From Planctomycetaceae bacterium (GTDB taxonomy: Bacteria; Planctomycetota; Planctomycetia; Pirellulales; Pirellulaceae): a DNA stretch of 5,350 nt. Positions 1 through 5,350 of this stretch are shown here, piece by piece. Each line of letters opens with the position of its first letter. Within the stretch, counting starts at the first letter, position 1. The notes beneath the pieces are model-generated. The model searched no databases. It was not told the DNA's origin and saw only the letters and a list, made by a program, of their open reading frames with translations. The position numbers were made by a program, and so were the translations under genes. The stretch covers positions 1 through 5,350 of the forward strand of contig PKCQ01000622.1 in assembly GCA_002862265.1 (NCBI GenBank), given 5' to 3'.

Positions 1-2
1 TG

Positions 3-299
3 ATGCAGCTGCTGCAGGACTGCCAATCGCTGTATGCTTCGGCCGGTCGCCACATCCTGGAGTATGGCTCTGATACCACCCAAGACTCACAAAAGTACTT
101 GGAACTTTTAACTGATCTTCATCGCGGAGTTGTGGTAAAGACGCTGGTAGAAATCGCCCACGCTGATCGCCACTGGAATCAGCCGGAACGCGAAGTAGCC
201 ATGCTCGTACTGAGACACGTGTGGGGAGTGCAGATCGACGAAGAAGGGTTGTACAAGGCACTTCAAAATGTTGTGAAGCATGCAGAGGTCTTGAAGTGA
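3..299 (+). CDS. N-terminal half of a TerB-like domain, cut off by an in-frame TGA
   Basis: This 98-residue piece reads in the same frame as the ATPase ORF that follows. It is mostly helical and carries an acidic motif, HADRHWNQPE (residues 53-62), of the kind found in TerB-like helical domains. The partner motif, KADGRVSPAE, lies beyond the stop at the start of the ATPase ORF, so this is half a domain and probably not a complete protein. After the TGA the frame stays open for 24 codons (SELCKPFV and onward) up to GTG 372. The ATG at position 3 lies at the window edge, so the true start may be further upstream and no ribosome binding site can be judged. From memory, planctomycete relatives have a tryptophan at the TGA position (an LKW..L..PF pattern), which would make this a TGG-to-TGA change. 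Alternatives are a sequencing error, readthrough or a genuine split gene. TerB-like domains occur in tellurite-resistance and stress proteins, but the role here is unknown. Confidence 0.6.
   Translation: MQLLQDCQSLYASAGRHILEYGSDTTQDSQKYLELLTDLHRGVVVKTLVEIAHADRHWNQPEREVAMLVLRHVWGVQIDEEGLYKALQNVVKHAEVLK
297..299 (+). other. In-frame TGA interrupting the TerB-AAA+ reading frame
   Basis: Codons run without a shift from position 3 to the TAG at 1470-1472, and this TGA is the only internal stop. Coding character continues on both sides (AEVLK, stop, SELCKPFVQHGF). The stop lies between the two acidic motifs of one TerB-like domain. The simplest explanation is a nonsense substitution or base-call error from TGG (Trp). 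General reading of UGA as Trp is not supported, because the other genes here use TGG for tryptophan. Confidence 0.75.
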
Positions 300-371
300 T
301 CTGAGCTGTGCAAACCCTTCGTACAACATGGCTTTCTGAGACACGAAGCAGTCGAACTGCGATCTCTGGTT

Positions 372-1472
372 GTGCGTCTTGCCCACGTTATTGCCAAAGC
401 AGATGGACGCGTCTCGCCAGCGGAGATGCAACGACTTGAGAAACTCACCGAAGATCTCACTGCAACCTTGGAGTCCACTTCTCGAGTCAATCAAAGCGGC
501 AGTCAAGCTCGCATTAGAAAAGATGCTCAGACCCCAGGTGGAGCGAATTCAGCTTTCGTCGAGTCAATTCGCGCTGGAAAAAAGAAAAACTCTGCTGATG
601 ATGTTAACTCGGCGTGTGTGCCTATTGCTCTTCCGGCGGAGGAGGAGAAAGAGCGGATGTTTCAGGAAGCTCGGCAGGAGTTAGACTCGTTGATCGGGCT
701 CGACTCACTGAAAAAAGATGTGAAGCAGTTGATGGACTTTCTGCAAGTCCAGAAAGCAAGGAAAGAACACGGCTTGCCAAACGCGGCGATCAGCTTTCAT
801 GCAGTTTTTGAAGGCAATCCCGGCACCGGCAAGACAACGGTGGCTCGTATCATTTCCCGTTTACTCTGCGGACTAGGCATTTTGGAGGTGGGGCACACCG
901 TTGAAACAGATCGTTCCGGGATGGTCGCGCGGTACGCGGGGCAAACCGGTCCACGCACCAGCGAACGTGTTAACGAAGCTATGGGAGGCGTCTTATTCAT
1001 CGACGAGGCGTACAGCTTGGTTAGCGAACAAAGTGAAGATGCCTACGGTGTCGAAGCCGTCCAAACGCTACTCAAGCGTATGGAGGATGATCGCGATCGT
1101 TTTGTCGTAGTGATCGCTGGCTACCCACGGCCGATGGCAGAGATGCTGAAAAGCAATCCGGGCCTATCCTCTCGATTTCAGAAGATCTATAGCTTCCCCG
1201 ACTACTCGCCTAAAGAGCTGCTCAGGATCTTCTACACCTTCTGTCGCAAGTACCACTACCGGCTACCTAAGCCCACACGCATCAAACTGCTCAAGAGCTT
1301 CGATAGGCTGCTAAAGCAAAAAGACGAGTCGTTTGGGAATGGTCGTGTTGCTCGCAATATGTTTGAAGATTCGATCCAGCGGCTTTCAACCAGAATCGTC
1401 GGATTGACTCCGCTGACAAAAGAATTGCTCACGAATATCGAACCGGAGGACGTTGTTTTGAAAGATACGTAG
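372..1472 (+). CDS. CbxX/CfqX-type AAA+ ATPase with TerB-like N-terminal remnant
   Basis: This is an ATP-driven remodelling ATPase of the CbxX/CfqX (Rubisco activase CbbX, SpoVK-like) group, probably cytoplasmic; its substrate is unknown. Residues 1-33 are the second half of a TerB-like domain (KADGRVSPAE at 9-18). Residues 34-90 are a polar linker. Residues 98-135 are the typical lead-in (LDSLIGLDSLKKDV, then VQKARKEHGLP). The ATPase core has Walker A GNPGTGKT (148-155, K154), a pore-loop-like YAGQTG (188-193), Walker B VLFIDEAYSL (207-216, D211 and E212), sensor 1 region VVVIAGY (245-251), arginine finger NPGLSSRF (262-269, R268) and sensor 2 GNGRVARN (322-329). All catalytic elements look intact. 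The GTG at 372 is only the first usable start after the TGA at 297. It has no Shine-Dalgarno sequence and cuts the TerB-like domain, so the native protein probably began at or before position 3. No rubisco genes are nearby, so CbbX activity is not implied. Confidence 0.85.
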   Translation: MRLAHVIAKADGRVSPAEMQRLEKLTEDLTATLESTSRVNQSGSQARIRKDAQTPGGANSAFVESIRAGKKKNSADDVNSACVPIALPAEEEKERMFQEARQELDSLIGLDSLKKDVKQLMDFLQVQKARKEHGLPNAAISFHAVFEGNPGTGKTTVARIISRLLCGLGILEVGHTVETDRSGMVARYAGQTGPRTSERVNEAMGGVLFIDEAYSLVSEQSEDAYGVEAVQTLLKRMEDDRDRFVVVIAGYPRPMAEMLKSNPGLSSRFQKIYSFPDYSPKELLRIFYTFCRKYHYRLPKPTRIKLLKSFDRLLKQKDESFGNGRVARNMFEDSIQRLSTRIVGLTPLTKELLTNIEPEDVVLKDT

Positions 1473-1556
1473 TCTCTGAATTGTCGAATGCAAAATCAAA
1501 CGACAACTCACGCGATCACGAAAAAGTCGAGGACGAAGGAATTCTGGCGAATCCTG

Positions 1557-2810
1557 CTACGATGAAAAGACGAGGCCAAGGTCGTTGAGTCGAGCTGCTG
1601 TTTCTGCCATCAAAGCGTCTTCAGCAGCTTCATCTGCAGCTTCATAGGTGACGGAGAAACGCAGGAATGGTCCAGCTTCGTCCCAAGGTACGGTAATGAT
1701 GGACTTCTGTGTAATTAAATGTTGACTGGCATCTTCACCGTTGGCAAAGCTAGCTCCGCCATGCGCGGAAACCGGTGCAGGCGTATACAAAAAGTAACTG
1801 CCGCCGGGCATCTCGCAATCAAAACCGCAGCCTTGCAGAGTCGCTACCAACTTTTGCATCCGACGCCGATACTTTTCGCGAACTCCATCTGGGATCGAAG
1901 GGTCATCCAAAGCGGTCACCGCTGCCTGCTGAATCGCTGCGAACTGACCGCTGTCACAGTTGTCCTTGACATCCGCAAAGGCGCGCACCAGCGTAGGGTT
2001 TCCGCAAACCCAACCGATCCGCCAGCCGATCATGTCAAAGCCCTTGCTAAGCGAATGCACTTCGACACCGACGTCCTTTGCACCCTCTACAGCCAGAAAG
2101 CTCAACGGATCTCCGTCAAAGGTCAACACGGTGTGTGCTGCATCTTGAACCACGATAAACTCATGCTTCTTAGCGAGCTCCACAACTTTTGCGTAGAATT
2201 CCTTTGTTGCAGTTTTGCCGGTTGGACTATTGGGGTAGTTGATTACCAACATTTTTGTACGGTGCCATACTTCATCACCAATCGAATCAAAGTCGGGAAA
2301 GAAGTCATTTTCAGCCAAGAGTGGCAAGGGATGCACTTCGCCGCCGTAGTACTTGGTGTGAGTTCCAGCGACGGGATAGCCAGGCACGGTCATCAGAGTC
2401 ACGTCACCCGGGTTAATGAAGCAGGCCGGTAGCATCGAGAGAGCAGTCTTACTCCCGATGCAGTGATTGATCTCGGAGTCTGCGTCTAGCTCGACTCCGA
2501 AACGATTCTTCATGAAGCGGGCAGCAGCTTGCTTGAAATCCCCAACGCCATTGTCCGCGTACCCCCGATTCTCCGGCTTGTTGATTTCGGCTTGCATTCG
2601 CTCGCGGACCGCGGCTCCTGCCATACTGTCGTTTTCGCCAATACCGAAATCAATCAGCTCCCGATCCGGGTAATCCTCGAGTGCCTTTCGCTTGGCCCGC
2701 TTGATCTTCTCAAACTTGTAGATCGCTGTGCCTTTTCCGTAGTTCGCCCCGCCAATGCGATCGGCGAATAGCTGTTGGAAGAATGGATCTTGGGAAGTAC
2801 CTGCGGACAT
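1557..2810 (-). CDS. dapL: LL-diaminopimelate aminotransferase (PLP fold type I)
   Basis: This 417-residue enzyme is predicted to convert tetrahydrodipicolinate and glutamate to LL-2,6-diaminopimelate and 2-oxoglutarate. This shortens the lysine and diaminopimelate pathway by replacing the acyl-intermediate steps. It is cytoplasmic and PLP-dependent. Visible motifs are FGIGEND (55-61), GYADNG (83-88), GSK (119-121), PGYPV (143-147), NYPNSPTG (191-198), QDAAH (222-226), the Schiff-base lysine K256 in HSLSKGFDMIGWRIG (252-266), and a carboxylate-binding arginine R384 in FLRFS. Length and motif order fit class I/II aminotransferases, and the RFGVELD, GSK, INPGD, GYPV series resembles the archaeal and bacterial DapL2 branch. 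The residue three after D223 is His226, where Tyr normally contacts PLP. The ATG start is preceded by a purine-rich stretch. The gene is convergent with the ATPase gene (84-base gap) and divergent from the PAS regulator. Another aminotransferase specificity within this family remains possible. Confidence 0.85.
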   Translation of the reverse strand: MSAGTSQDPFFQQLFADRIGGANYGKGTAIYKFEKIKRAKRKALEDYPDRELIDFGIGENDSMAGAAVRERMQAEINKPENRGYADNGVGDFKQAAARFMKNRFGVELDADSEINHCIGSKTALSMLPACFINPGDVTLMTVPGYPVAGTHTKYYGGEVHPLPLLAENDFFPDFDSIGDEVWHRTKMLVINYPNSPTGKTATKEFYAKVVELAKKHEFIVVQDAAHTVLTFDGDPLSFLAVEGAKDVGVEVHSLSKGFDMIGWRIGWVCGNPTLVRAFADVKDNCDSGQFAAIQQAAVTALDDPSIPDGVREKYRRRMQKLVATLQGCGFDCEMPGGSYFLYTPAPVSAHGGASFANGEDASQHLITQKSIITVPWDEAGPFLRFSVTYEAADEAAEDALMAETAARLNDLGLVFSS

Positions 2811-2820
2811 TTTTCTCTCT
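2811..2820 (-). promoter_or_regulatory. Possible weak ribosome binding site of dapL
   Basis: On the coding strand the ten bases before the dapL ATG read agagagaaaa. The agagag part is a partial match to a Shine-Dalgarno sequence at acceptable spacing. It supports the ATG at 2810 as the start, but the match is modest. Confidence 0.35.
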
Positions 2821-2874
2821 TGCTCGGAAAGTGACGGACGAACTTGTGTTCCTACTTTTGACCTAAAAAAAGCT

Positions 2875-2897
2875 ACCTGAGGTGTCGCTTTTCGACA
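2875..2897. promoter_or_regulatory. Two adjacent short palindromes in the divergent intergenic region
   Basis: ACCTGAGGT (2875-2883) is a 4-bp inverted repeat around one central base. It abuts TGTCG-ctttt-CGACA (2883-2897), a 5-bp inverted repeat with a 5-base spacer. Both lie 65-87 bases upstream of dapL and about 160-180 bases upstream of the regulator ATG, a reasonable place for an operator. Arms this short can arise by chance, and no known operator is recognised. The remainder of 2811-3055 holds no clear gene. Confidence 0.25.
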
Positions 2898-3002
2898 AGG
2901 TGGCGATGGCGATCCGCAACGGGTATCGGGGGACGTTTCGCCGAGTCAGGCAGGATAGGAACTGCTGGTTCAGTCGCTACATAAGCACAAGTGATTTTGG
3001 TG

Positions 3003-3008
3003 TATAAC
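3003..3008 (+). promoter_or_regulatory. Possible -10 element for the PAS/AAA regulator gene
   Basis: TATAAC matches five of six bases of a sigma-70 -10 hexamer. At 17-bp spacing the -35 position (2980-2985) is poor. If used, transcription would start near 3015. That gives a leader of about 40 bases before ATG 3056 and puts GTG 3014 at or before the transcript start. It is weak evidence and favours the ATG start only slightly. Confidence 0.2.
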
Positions 3009-3055
3009 TGCGCGTGATTGCTCTGACCCATTCACTCGAATTGACACTCTGCCCG

Positions 3056-4438
3056 ATGACTAAGGAAATTCGTGGTGGCAATAGCCGCCAGCTCGCCAAG
3101 CAGCTCGACTTGCTAGACAAGCCAATGGCTGTATTGGATCACAAAGGGCAATTTCTTTTCGTAAATGCCCCGTTGTGCCGACTATGTGATACCGAAGCAA
3201 CTTCGCTTGTCGGAAAACAAATAAGCTGGGATCTCCCAACCGATAGCACGCCCTACGCTCCGATTTTGTCGGCCTTCGCGCCACCCACAGCCGCTCGCGA
3301 AGGAGTCATCACGACGCGAAAGTTGAGTGCGCCAATCGCTGGTTGTTCGGCTACCGGGCAGTTGTTTTTGCCGCTCTTTGGCGAAGATCACGTTGTCGAA
3401 TTAATGCTGGTCGCTCTTGGGGATTGGAAGGAATTCCAGTCACAAGTCGCCAAGAGAGACTCTCAAGACTCTGGTGCCGAGCAAACATTGGCCCAGTTAC
3501 GTCGTCGTTGGCCAAAACTGGATGGACTCGTTTCTCTTCTGGGAAGTAGCTCAAGCATTGGACTGGCGATGGAACGGGCCCAACTTGCCATTCGCAGTGA
3601 AGCCAATCTGCTGATTCATGGACCACAAAATGTCGGCAAGTCAGATTTGTGCCAAGCTATTTTTGTCGGCCGACTGGAAAATCGTGGATTGAATCCCGTG
3701 ACCGGGCAATACTTCCCGATTGATCTTGCCGTGCTGGATGCCGAATTGGTTGCTGGGATGCTCGAAGTGTTCCAAGGGCGTCTGCGCGCCGACCAACCTA
3801 AAATTGCTCAGCAATTGGTGCTTGAGAATCTGCACGAAGCGAGTGACCCCAGTATTGATCTCTTGAGCAAGTATTTGGATTCTCACCAAAATCTCATCAC
3901 GGTTGCCGCAATCAGCAGAATCGGTGCCTCGGACCTCGTCGCAAGAAATCCGAATTGGCAGGAGTTGCTCAATCGCGTAACCGTTCATGAACTGGAGTTG
4001 CCTGGGCTGTCACAGCGTCGAGAAGACATCGCCGTGCTGGCACAGCAATTCCTGGCCACAGCCTGTCGTAAAGCTGATCGCGCTATGCTTTCGATCTCCT
4101 CCGAGGCAATGGACTTGTTGGAGGCCTTTAGTTGGCCTCGCAATTTGAATCAGCTCTCTGAAGCGATTAAGACTGCGGTGCAGCTTTCGGTGTTAACCAA
4201 ATCGATACAGACGAGCCATTTACCCGTCGAGGTTCGTAGCTTTGTATCCAGTGCCGCGGGCGACTCAAGTCAGAATGTGGAGCCCATTTCGCTCGACGAA
4301 GTTCTTCTTGAGCTGGAAAAGATCATTCTTCGCCGTGCCTTGAAACTCTCGCCTCGCAACAGGGCTCAGGCCGCACGTTGGCTCGACATAAGTCGCCCTC
4401 GTCTGCTCCGACGCATAGAGCAATTGCACTTGGAGTAA
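3056..4438 (+). CDS. PAS / degenerate NtrC-type AAA+ / Fis-HTH regulator lacking the sigma-54 contact loop
   Basis: From ATG 3056 the protein has 460 residues; from GTG 3014 it has 474, and the numbers below use the longer form. Neither start has a Shine-Dalgarno sequence. ATG is preferred because residues 1-14 add nothing recognisable. Residues 25-135 resemble a PAS sensor domain (DKPMAVLDHKGQFLFVNAPL). Residues 172-400 align with sigma-54 enhancer-binding ATPases: Walker A GPQNVGKS (203-210, K209), then LNRVTVHELELPGLSQRREDI (319-339), matching the family's R..V..I.LP.LR.RREDI block. The C-terminus is a Fis-type helix-turn-helix (NRAQAARWLDISRPRLLRRI, 449-468). Key elements are lost: no GAFTGA loop between Walker A and Walker B, Walker B reads LVLENL (268-273) in place of LFLDEI, and the sensor II motif GNVREL reads RNLNQL (376-381). 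It probably binds DNA but may neither hydrolyse ATP nor activate sigma-54 polymerase. It diverges from dapL, so it could regulate dapL or itself; nothing here shows which. Confidence 0.8.
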   Translation: MTKEIRGGNSRQLAKQLDLLDKPMAVLDHKGQFLFVNAPLCRLCDTEATSLVGKQISWDLPTDSTPYAPILSAFAPPTAAREGVITTRKLSAPIAGCSATGQLFLPLFGEDHVVELMLVALGDWKEFQSQVAKRDSQDSGAEQTLAQLRRRWPKLDGLVSLLGSSSSIGLAMERAQLAIRSEANLLIHGPQNVGKSDLCQAIFVGRLENRGLNPVTGQYFPIDLAVLDAELVAGMLEVFQGRLRADQPKIAQQLVLENLHEASDPSIDLLSKYLDSHQNLITVAAISRIGASDLVARNPNWQELLNRVTVHELELPGLSQRREDIAVLAQQFLATACRKADRAMLSISSEAMDLLEAFSWPRNLNQLSEAIKTAVQLSVLTKSIQTSHLPVEVRSFVSSAAGDSSQNVEPISLDEVLLELEKIILRRALKLSPRNRAQAARWLDISRPRLLRRIEQLHLE

Positions 4439-4505
4439 AAACAGATGCTCGTATGCACTAGCTCCGAACAATCGATGGGACTGCAGCTTGCCCCGTGGCA
4501 GAAAC

Positions 4506-5078
4506 CTATGCCGCAGCAGATGTGGGGGGCGAATTACCTCGAATTGGCTCGCTGGCAAACAGGAAGTCTGCTGTCGGGCCGTAGAGCAGAAAAGGAATCC
4601 GGCGACGAAGTTTGTCGCGCTTTCCGACCTTGATTCCAAAGGAACCAAAGCCCAGCAAAACTCCCGGCATTGCTTGACGAACTTCACCTTCCAGCCAGCG
4701 AATCAGCCCGCGGTTTCGATACCCATATTCTAAGTACATGGAATCTCCTGAAGTCCAATTTGAAGGGCCGATGCGGAGATCCATAAATAGCTTTGCGACT
4801 GAGCCTCTCTTCGATGCAAAGCAGTTGTAGCCAAATCCCGTGGTCTCACTGGTTCCGCAGAATGCTTTTCCTGTCCAATCGCCGTACAGCTTGAAAGCTC
4901 GGCTGGTGATGCCATCAAGCAATGCGTTTCCCTGGGACAGTAGCGTTGCTTTGAATTCTCCGCGAAGCTTCAGAAGCTCGGGTGGATCACAGTCGCGGAA
5001 CAGCGATTTTATTTCACCACGTGAGCGTGACCGCAACGAAGTGACAAAGTCCTGTTGTTGGATATTCAGGCCGTCCAT
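4506..5078 (-). CDS. Unrecognised 190-residue cytoplasmic protein
   Basis: I do not recognise the family. The ORF is preferred over overlapping frames because its composition is protein-like and it has a coherent pattern of aromatic residues and glycines. The N-terminus (1-55) is polar and helical (LLKLRGEFKATLL at 35-47). The middle looks beta-rich, with GDWTGKAF (66-73), GFGYNCFASK (81-90), FMDLRIGPS (98-106) and MYLEYGYRNRG (114-124). It ends with a glycine-rich GVLLGFGSFG (139-148) and a basic stretch KRDKLRRR (153-160). The repeated G.W and GYN.F segments suggest a small beta-barrel or sheet protein, which is inference only. There is no signal peptide or membrane segment. The ATG at 5078 has a weak GGA about 11-13 bases upstream. 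The gene is convergent with the PAS regulator (67-base gap) and lies 60 bases downstream of a same-strand partial gene, so the two may share a transcript. Confidence 0.65.
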   Translation of the reverse strand: MDGLNIQQQDFVTSLRSRSRGEIKSLFRDCDPPELLKLRGEFKATLLSQGNALLDGITSRAFKLYGDWTGKAFCGTSETTGFGYNCFASKRGSVAKLFMDLRIGPSNWTSGDSMYLEYGYRNRGLIRWLEGEVRQAMPGVLLGFGSFGIKVGKRDKLRRRIPFLLYGPTADFLFASEPIRGNSPPTSAAA

Positions 5079-5138
5079 TGCTAGATTCCGTGCTTGTTTG
5101 GTGCGTCCGCGATCGATTGATCTGGAGCGAATTCTGAC

Positions 5139-5350
5139 TCAATGATCTTTTAGTGTATGGCTTGCGTTGGTGATCAATTCCATGCGTCGGTCAAGGCTCA
5201 TCTCACCCAGTGGTAGCTGGGCTACACCAAGTAGACGTCGCAGTACTTCCACCGCCGCGAATCGATGCATCAGATCAAGGTCTACTATGTTGGCTGAAGT
5301 GTTATACATTTCAATCTGTTGTTCAAACGTTTGAATGGCTTTGTTGTGTT
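5139..5350 (-). CDS. C-terminal end of an unrecognised gene running off the window
   Basis: An open frame enters at the right edge and ends at a TGA (complement of 5139-5141), giving 69 residues. The sequence is helical and protein-like (EMYNTSANIVDLDLMHRF, then VEVLRRLLGVAQLPLGEM and DRRMELITNAS) and ends LKDH. No family is recognised from this piece. It lies 60 bases upstream of the 190-residue gene on the same strand and in the same frame. The 20 codons between them contain no other stop but read as an arginine-rich string unlike either protein, which favours two genes over one interrupted gene. The start lies outside the window. Confidence 0.5.
   Translation of the reverse strand, partial: HNKAIQTFEQQIEMYNTSANIVDLDLMHRFAAVEVLRRLLGVAQLPLGEMSLDRRMELITNASHTLKDH

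Noticed and set aside
300..348. Possible selenocysteine insertion hairpin after the TGA at 297 (cttcgt at 317-322 pairing with acgaag at 343-348).
   Set aside because: The stem is only 6 bp with a 20-base loop, it does not extend, and it lacks a bacterial SECIS shape. Cys or Sec is not expected at this position and no selenoprotein domain is involved.
1481..1506. Inverted repeat ttgtcg / cgacaa between the convergent ATPase and dapL genes as a terminator.
   Set aside because: A 6-bp stem with a 14-base loop and no T-run on either strand does not make a convincing intrinsic terminator.
1719..2432. Plus-strand ORF of 237 codons opposite dapL.
   Set aside because: It is antisense to a clearly recognisable aminotransferase, and its translation has no coherent motif and unnatural composition, so it is a shadow frame.
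2902..2913. Direct repeat ggcgat-ggcgat in the intergenic spacer.
   Set aside because: Two copies of 6 bases are too short to distinguish from chance.
2906..3007. Small ORF of 33 codons (MAIRNGYRGTFRR...) just upstream of the PAS regulator, with aaggtgg before its ATG.
   Set aside because: The purine-rich stretch lies too close to the ATG, the peptide is arginine-rich without recognisable features, and an ORF this short in a 200-base spacer is expected by chance.
4489..4500. Mini hairpin tgcc-ccgt-ggca between the convergent regulator and 190-residue genes.
   Set aside because: A 4-bp stem with no T-tract is too weak to call a terminator.
4265..4687. Minus-strand ORF of 140 codons overlapping the 3' end of the regulator and the 190-residue gene.
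   Set aside because: It runs antisense through the helix-turn-helix coding region and overlaps a better ORF on its own strand. Its translation shows no domain.

Overview
The window most likely comes from a planctomycete of the Pirellulaceae/Rhodopirellula type. This is inferred from protein style, not from a marker gene: a TerB-like domain joined to a CbxX/CfqX-type AAA+ ATPase, an LL-diaminopimelate aminotransferase of the DapL kind, a PAS/AAA/Fis regulator with a degenerate ATPase, and translation starts with little or no Shine-Dalgarno signal. Base composition is moderate and looks even across the window. There are no RNA genes, insertion sequences, CRISPR arrays or long repeats.

Layout. 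(1) 3-1472, plus strand: one reading frame encoding a TerB-like domain, a polar linker and an AAA+ ATPase domain. It is broken only by a TGA at 297-299, which falls between the two acidic motifs of the TerB-like domain. It is annotated here as an N-terminal piece (3-299) and an ATPase piece (372-1472). (2) 1557-2810, minus strand: a full-length PLP-dependent LL-diaminopimelate aminotransferase (dapL), convergent with the ATPase gene. (3) 2811-3055: the divergent intergenic region, with two small adjacent palindromes and weak promoter-like sequence. (4) 3056-4438 (or from GTG 3014), plus strand: a protein built like a sigma-54 enhancer-binding protein (PAS, AAA+, Fis-type helix-turn-helix), with the sigma-54 contact loop missing and Walker B and sensor II altered. 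(5) 4506-5078, minus strand: an unrecognised 190-residue protein. (6) 5139-5350, minus strand: the C-terminal end of another unrecognised gene that runs off the window, 60 bases upstream of the 190-residue gene and probably cotranscribed with it.

How the genes relate. dapL supplies the LL-2,6-diaminopimelate step of lysine synthesis. The regulator-like gene diverges from it, so regulation of dapL or autoregulation is possible but unproven. The ATPase looks like a protein-remodelling motor with a TerB-like module. The other genes show no functional link.

The best candidates for a second look are the in-frame TGA inside the TerB-like domain, the enhancer-binding-protein lookalike without a GAFTGA loop, and the Tyr-to-His change at the usual PLP-contacting position of the aminotransferase. 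I found no convincing multi-gene novel system.
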